Positions 42,743 through 52,500 of a stretch of DNA of 52,500 bases are shown in pieces. The stretch comes from Halocaridina rubra (Eukaryota; Arthropoda; Malacostraca; Decapoda; Atyidae), in NCBI GenBank assembly GCA_037179515.1, contig JAXCGZ010001895.1, positions 232,501-285,000 of the forward strand, written 5' to 3'. Made by a program: the position numbers and the translations under genes. Positions within the stretch are counted from its first letter, which is position 1, and every line of letters begins with the position of its first letter. Below the pieces are notes generated by a model that saw only the letters and a program-made list of their open reading frames with translations, was not told the DNA's origin and did no database searches.

Positions 42743-42936
42743 ATTCGGTTTTACGTCATGAACTCCCTTTTCTACTAAAGGCTAGGACGGTTGCCTTCTT
42801 ACGAAGAACTTGTTTTGGCAGATGTAATCGTTACCCTGAGTGTATGCCCTTACTAACCTCAGTTCGTGACGGGGCGCGAACCCTCGGCCTGACGCCTCAA
42901 AGTCACAGACGCTACCATTTTGCCACGGAGACTACA
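42743..42936 (-). repeat. tRNA-derived SINE (family 1), full copy
   Basis: Minus strand from GTAGTCTCCGTGGCAAAATG (A-box region), through GGTTCGCGCCCCGTC (B box), to ACGTAAAACCGAATCC. Same structure as 24207-24407. It is separated from the 3' fragment by AATAATAAAATGGATAGG. Confidence 0.85.
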
Positions 42937-42967
42937 CTTAATAATAATAAAATATTAATGATAATAA

Positions 42968-42968
<1 letters not shown>

Positions 42969-43045
<77 letters not shown>
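42969..43045. repeat. (ATT)n microsatellite
   Basis: About 77 bases of perfect ATT beside the 5' end of the SINE, with (AAT)n on the SINE's other side. Confidence 0.98.
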
Positions 43046-43299
43046 CGAAAGCCAGCTGGAAGAAGTCATCGACTATATATACCAGATGGCTCCAACAGGG
43101 TAAAGCCAATTGGTGAGGAAAACGAAAATGAGACGAAAACATAAGAGAATAAATAAATTATTATAAAATGGTGCAACTGAGGACTGTAATATTTGGAATT
43201 ATCATAATGTAATTTCAAAAATTCAGCACCAAAGTCTATTTAATAAGAACGTATTTTTACCTAGCTTAAACTCCTGAAGCTCCATTGACAGAAAAACAT

Positions 43300-45430
43300 G
43301 GATAGGAAATTCATTTCTGTTTTTCTAGTGGGAGCAGGAATGAAGCAACTTTAATGCTGATTGATAGTAAATCTAACAGAAGTAAATTTACAACTCTTGG
43401 CACTGGCTGCATTCCCGGTAATGGATGTAGGACGGAATTAGGCAGGTAGAGCCCAGTGCAGAGGGTGATTAACATTGTGATAGATTTTACACAGCAAGCA
43501 TAGCGAGCTAACGGCGATCTCTCCCACACAGATCGGTGTTTAATTCAAGAATAAGAAATTTAAGTGCGTGCAAGTTTTCATTCAGTGACCTAACATGACG
43601 GTCTACAGCTGATTACCAAACTGGGGAACAATACTCCAAATTAGATTTGTCATTGGAAATCATAAAAGCCTTCCTCAAGATATAAATTTGCATGCACCTG
43701 GGGATGATATACAACGAATACGTTATGTTGCTCGAAAGACAACTTATTTTTAAAATTTATCCATTGAGTTTTCAGCGAATTACATAATATTAAGGAAACA
43801 TTATCAGTGAAGAGATTGTCACGTGGAGGATCAAGAATTCTGAACCTACTTAATATCATATTTCAAAATTCATTATCATTTAATTGTATTTCCCGTAGCT
43901 TGCACCAAGAACGAATTTTAACAAGATCTCTATTCAGAGACCCATCAACAGCTAATCTCTTGTACAGGAATGGAACAACAGCAATTAGAGTAGCATTATT
44001 AGCATAGACAAATAGTTTGCTTTCCAAACCTATTGATATATGTACATGTTTAAAAGCAAGGGGATAAGGACACCACGCTGAGGGACACGTGAGATCGCAT
44101 TACTGGTCACTAAAATTTCCATCCACCACCACCCTTTGAGTCTTGTGCATAAAATTGCACAATAATACTAGGAAAAGATCAGCTAATAACCATGTTTTAA
44201 TTAAAAAATGAGAGCCTCATGATTAATCTCTTTCTATGCCTACATCAACACCGAATATCTTGGATATTCGTTACACATGTCTTATTATCGCTTCATATCT
44301 GACAAGTCACAACAGTCCCCACCTCTGTTTCTCTTAGTCTTCTTCGTGCCCAGGCTTGATGAGGGTAGATTTTTTTTTTTTTTGGCCCGTCCTGGTGTCT
44401 CAATCATAAAAAAAAAAAGATGATCAAAGGGAGCACTAAAGTTAGGTCCAATAAGGAGAAATATTCTTACTTGATCAATTTTCGATATATCACTGACAAT
44501 TTTGATCCCAACAGATCAGCACTTTTTTAAAAAGAGGAAAAATTCCATTAGGATCAGTGCTACCACAAGTATTCAAGAGAAGCAAAAGGTATTTAACCTC
44601 ACTTAATCGAAATGTTAATTATGTAAATTTAGGTTCAGGATAATAAGGGTGAGGCATGCAAAGTTTCATGTCAATCTGCTTGCTGTTCAAAACTTAAACC
44701 AAACTACCTTCCTGCTCTTCTGGAAAATGAGTTTGAGACAAGAAGGGTTAAGTACTGGTGGCATTGATATATCAACACCAAAGAATAAGGCAGTTTTTTG
44801 CGTTACCCACTTATGTTGATGATGAACACCAGAAAGTGTTTCTTTGACAATGTCTTTATGTTCTTGCTCAGGAGGAGCATACACAGAATGTGCATCAATT
44901 CTATTTTTTTTTTCAATTATATCTGATCGGCTTATCTCTATTGATAGGCACGTCTACATTCATATTGGACCATGTGTTATCTTTTATACACGGATTCAGC
45001 TTTGTGTCAACCACAAAATAGACTAGTGACTAATCATATCTTCATTAAAAAGTTTGAACATTAAAGATTAACAAGGTCAAACAAAATACCATCAAAATCT
45101 GCCTGTGACTTAAGATTCTTATGCGAGAAAGAGATACATCTGGGATGGCTTGATTGATTTTTACAGCAGCAGAAAGTATATATTGATCTCTTGGCCCACT
45201 GGGGGAACTAACTTGAGAAGTTATTTTATCAGGAGAATTACTCAATAGAAGGTCGAGGCAATTATTTGATCAATGTGTGACTTTCATAATCAACTGCTCG
45301 TATCCAAAGTCTGTTGCAAAATGAAGAGCTGCAACACCATGACAATCAGTTGGTAAACCAAATTCATTAAAGTCCCCAATAATGATAAATACGGCCTTCC
45401 AATCAACCCGCTGTACAAACGTTATCTTAT
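43300..45430 (-). pseudogene. Eroded LINE ORF2 (endonuclease and RT), minus strand
   Basis: Minus strand 45430-45045: VFIIIGDFNEFGLPTDCHG (GDFN endonuclease box), VAALHFATDFGYEQLI, NCLDLLLSNSPDKITS. 44884-44687 continues as linker (EQEHKDIVKETLSGVHHQHKW). After foreign sequence at about 44200-44460, RT palm sequence follows at about 44100-43650: IGLESKLFVYANNATLIA (normally YADD, so both catalytic Asp are Asn), LNRDLVKIRSWCKL, SRFRILDPPRDNLFTDNVSL. 43529-43311 carries the C-terminal region. Many stops. It resembles RTE/jockey-group RTs but I cannot place the clade. Confidence 0.7.
44235..44350 (+). repeat. 5' fragment of the jockey-like LINE family
   Basis: Matches 30637-30760 (atgcctacatc, ccgaatat, ggatattcgttacacatgtct, tgacaagtcacaac, ctgttt ctct). 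It is oriented plus and inserted into the minus-strand LINE remnant between its endonuclease and RT. Confidence 0.7.
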
Positions 45431-45439
45431 CAGCAAGTC

Positions 45440-46289
45440 AATCAAATGTATAATATTATTAAGGTCTGGGCTACTGTAAATATAAAAATATAAAAATTCT
45501 TGCGCCTTCAACATATTTCTAAAACCTAAATCTCATGACACCCACATTTGAAGATAATAGGCAAAGAAGGTACGTTGAATGTAAACTACCATACCCTGAG
45601 CTCTAGAAACAGCATCACGCTTCAGAGGAAGGCCCTCCTAAAGCCAGAAATAAGCAGTTTAGATATATGGAGCATCCCAGAAGTAGGTGTCCCTAAACAA
45701 ACAAAGGATCATGCAGGTCAGAAGGCCTCTGATATTAGTACAGAGCATAAGAGATTGATGTAATTTAGAGCACATGGGGCCAGGGTTTAACTCATTATCA
45801 CCAAATAACATTCAAATCAGAAGCAGTGCAAAGGAAACGTTATAAATATTTAGATAAAAACAGCAACAACAACAACGTATACAAAATTGAGCTCGATATA
45901 AAATCCATAAAAGAGATATTTAAATAAACTGTCAAAATGGAGGAGCCGACACACCATGCAAGGCATTACTATTCCAGCATTGCTATATGTTAGCTGGAGT
46001 GAGTACAGTCATGGCTTCAGAAAGAAACAACAAGATGAAAGAAAAAGCTATAGAAAAAGATAAGGCATCCCCATATGCCCACCGGGCATTCAAGCCTTCC
46101 AACCTGCCCAACACACAATTTGAAAGAAAACATGAGAATGAAATAAACAGAATATTACTCTTGAGGTCTTCTCTGTGGTAGAGGATGTGGTATAACCTAA
46201 ACATCCAGAAGCGATGGCTATATGGTCAACCACCCTGGCGTAATTAGATACACATGACAACAAACTAATTCAAAGTCACATCTATCTCT
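45440..46289. other. Intergenic, probably old retroelement sequence
   Basis: No frame of recognisable content. It leads into the retroposon tail at 46290-46332, so part of it may be a decayed 3' region of a plus-strand LINE. Confidence 0.35.
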
Positions 46290-46332
46290 CTTTTTGATGG
46301 AATAAAGTTTTTGACTTTGACTTTGACTTCCA
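46290..46332 (+). repeat. Retroposon 3' end with (TGACTT)n tail
   Basis: AATAAA (about 46300-46305), then three copies of TTTGAC. A polyadenylation-like signal followed at once by a short tandem tail is the usual LINE 3' end form. Confidence 0.65.
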
Positions 46333-46491
46333 TTGATCATGACAACCAAGAACAAGATCAAAGGCAGCAGACGATGTGCGCCCCATCAACCATATAATTG
46401 TGTTCGATCTCTGCCTCTCTTCCATATTTATTTATTTGATGTATATGACACAATGGGAATACAAGAGCTGCACTTTTTCTCACCACGGCAG

Positions 46492-46492
<1 letters not shown>

Positions 46493-46581
<89 letters not shown>
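46493..46581. repeat. (AAT)n microsatellite
   Basis: About 89 bases of perfect AAT. Confidence 0.98.
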
Positions 46582-47661
46582 GAGAAGAATGTCCTCTGCC
46601 TCCCATAGTTCAATCACTCTTACTCACCATCTACTTCTTACTATAGTAAAAGACAAAGATAACGTCTCCTCGGGCCTCTGTAGGTCGTATAAGTCAACTA
46701 AATAGGGCATAGCAAGTGGCTCGGAATCCCCCTTTCGTATGTCCATTCTACGAAGAGTCGAGGAATGCCAGGGGATTCTGGCAGAAAAACTTCACCCAGA
46801 ACATGAATGAACGTGTTTGTAAAATGAGTGAGAGTATATAAGAAGAGTTTCGTTTAAACAAATTTATAGCGCAGAGCAGCATCAACCAAGTACATAACTC
46901 AAGTAACATTGAAACAAGTTTTGAAACAAGAATAAAGTCTTTGCAAGACGTACCACACAGGCATCATGCACATTAAGCTCAAGGCATTACATACATCCGA
47001 CGATATACAAATTATAAAATATGTACTATTTACAGTTCAATAAATAGAGAAAACTTAAATTGCACACTATGGCGTTAAACAGGTACATAAATAAATAAAT
47101 GAAGTAAATGAAAAATTTCTGAAAAACATGCCACAGAAGCACGTACATGATGCTGAAGATCCACAATAATCTTACCATAAATAAAATATGCAATACATAC
47201 TGGCCCACTGTTTATAATTGCAAATATTAAAAAGATGTTAAAGTTATATGATATTAAAGGACCATTAATATTAAAACAAAGTTTCCTTGACAAAGGTAAG
47301 GAATTATGTACACTTTTATAGTCATATGCAGACTTTAGAATGATAATCCTTAAAACATTAGCATTCGCCAAACCGTGGGTGACGCGCCAGAACCACATCC
47401 AGATGGTCATGTACTAACAAATGGTTTTTGGCGACATATTGCTGTAAGAGGCTGTTCGCGAGGAAGCACATCTCTCTCACTGCAGGACAGAGTAAGCAGA
47501 AGTATTGCAAGTTATTAGAATAAAAGCCTAGCATCATGTCTCTGAGCATAATGATGGAACTGACTCTCAGTGAACTTAAAGTTGAGAGGGAAAGCCCTCC
47601 TGGTGATTGTGTACTTGGACACAGCCACCCTCGTTATGAGGAATATTGCACCCAATACACC

Positions 47662-47663
<2 letters not shown>
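46582..47663. other. Intergenic with an LTR-like stretch
   Basis: 46680-46990 holds GAGTATATAAGAAG (TATA-like, about 46834) and, about 95 bases on, AATAAAGTCTTTGC, a promoter and poly(A) spacing seen in LTRs. I found no paired copy. The rest has no recognised content. Confidence 0.3.
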
Positions 47664-47731
<68 letters not shown>

Positions 47732-47755
47732 TTGATGATGATAATAATAATAATG

Positions 47756-47836
<81 letters not shown>

Positions 47837-47841
47837 TTAAA

Positions 47842-47908
<67 letters not shown>
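47664..47908. repeat. (AAT)n microsatellite, about 245 bases
   Basis: The longest AAT tract in the window, with GAT and AAA interruptions near 47730-47755 and 47834-47846. Confidence 0.98.
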
Positions 47909-47909
47909 C

Positions 47910-49032
47910 ACACGCGTTTTGCAAAGTCTATCTTCAAGCATTTCAAAGAATATAGAAAATATCTTATGAATATTCCATAACTTTACTTGTCTACAAGAGA
48001 CGTTTTTGTTGTATATATTTGCTATAAACAAGCAAGACCTATATATGAATCGCTCTTAATATATACTCGCATGCAAAATAGACAAAAGTCCTATGTGTGT
48101 TTAATGTGTATAAATAAATATACTTTCTAAGCATCCTGGCAAAATATCTGACGCTGATTGGTCACTTAAAATTCAGTTCTCGTTTAGTGGCTGCCTCAGG
48201 GTGAAGATGCACCGCCCCTTCACCATCAACAACCAATCGTAAATGCATACAAAATTTTCCCAGGATTTTCAGTAATGCATGGGGGTGGGGAAGTGAATAA
48301 GTAAGAAACAATACATAAATATGTAAATGAAAACTTTAATATGCCCTCATACCAATGTATACAGTCCTAAATATAAGTATTACACCAACTTTATTCAACA
48401 GTTGAAATCTCCGACACATTATCATATGCTAAGACAGAAATCCTTATGAAAGTGTAATAAGGAGTTGTATTATTTTTTGAAGCGAGATGACATTATTTTG
48501 ATGAGTGTATTCTGTGTTAGTAACTCATTTTTTTATATTTTTTCACATTATCACTGTGCTTCTGCAAATGTGCAAGTCTGGAATAGTATCGTTTAATATT
48601 CCTTTCAAGCGCGCTCACTGTAAGAGATAATCTGACTTTCATAGATATCCAACTAAGGTTATGCGTACTACAGAAGCTGAGCTATTTGCCCTTTGACCCC
48701 CCCTCCCACCTTACGTGCTCTTGGGAGTGACCCCATTCACAGGACCATGATAAAAATACCCACAGGACTGCGGTGGGCATAGGTTCGGAAGCTCTTTAGT
48801 ATTCAGACCTCGTTCCTTACATGTTGGAACTTATAAGAGCTTACCCCGAGGAGATTGCTAGTGCTTTACCTCAAAACTCTGGTGCTGAAAGGATATGTTT
48901 GCAATGAACATCTTCAGCTAACAAACCACGGAATAATCAAGTGTTTGCAATAAGTTTTATGTACAATATATATTTAAAACCAACGAATGGTAATATAAAG
49001 CTAATATCTGATAATATTATGATGATGATGAT
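47910..49032. other. Upstream region of the knirps-like gene
   Basis: No coding signal. A GC-richer block at about 48660-48900 precedes the candidate first exon and may hold promoter and 5' UTR sequence. I cannot fix a start site: there is no clear TATA box, and an initiator-like sequence cannot be told from chance. Confidence 0.35.

Positions 49033-52500
<3,468 letters not shown>

Noticed and set aside
45987..46204. Small lysine-rich open frame (plus) and its hydrophobic antisense
   Set aside because: No domain, no splice context and no start context of note; lies between retroelement remnants.

Overview
The window looks like a repeat-rich arthropod nuclear genome, most likely a crustacean and plausibly a decapod. 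The reasons are split genes with GT-AG introns, AT-rich sequence full of long (AAT)n/(ATT)n and (TA)n microsatellites, several clades of non-LTR retrotransposons, tRNA-derived SINEs, Tigger/pogo DNA transposons, and three host genes of animal families. The species call is an inference from this style; nothing here names the organism.

Three host genes are recognisable. (1) 27251-29832, plus strand: a five-exon (visible part) homologue of human C1orf131 (DUF4602), a nucleolar small-subunit processome protein. (2) 38814-40136, minus strand: a complete three-exon macrophage migration inhibitory factor (MIF) gene of 120 codons. (3) 49033-52500, plus strand, running off the window: a knirps-family (NR0A) nuclear receptor, with the whole C4 zinc-finger DNA-binding domain and the start of the Knirps box. 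They show no shared pathway or operon-like relation.

The left 26 kb is almost all mobile DNA. 1-960 holds a broken LINE ORF1 (minus). 961-2972 holds an RT-bearing LINE with an open reading frame and an (ATT)n tail. 3271-6340 is a CR1-like LINE (minus) whose endonuclease part is tandemly duplicated. 6571-16114 is a degenerate Ty3/gypsy element (minus) with two LTRs, inserted in an (AAT)n tract and carrying 3.7 kb of non-coding DNA, including a 48-bp tandem array, between integrase and the 3' LTR. 16930-21488 is a second degenerate gypsy element (minus). 22504-26378 holds three foldback/MITE elements, a ten-base-periodic inverted array, a second LINE ORF1 copy and SINEs.

The middle (30.6-38.0 kb) is a nest: a jockey-like LINE (plus) is split by a Tigger derivative with TA target duplications. 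That derivative is itself split by a second member of the same family, and the LINE ends at a third, transposase-bearing Tigger element (minus). The right part (38-52 kb) holds MIF, SINEs, an eroded LINE (43.3-45.4 kb, minus), large microsatellites, and the knirps-like gene, whose first intron carries two foldback MITEs.

No CRISPR array, rRNA or functional tRNA gene is visible. I see no new defence or metabolic system. The most informative observations are the host genes and the nested, microsatellite-linked architecture of the repeats.
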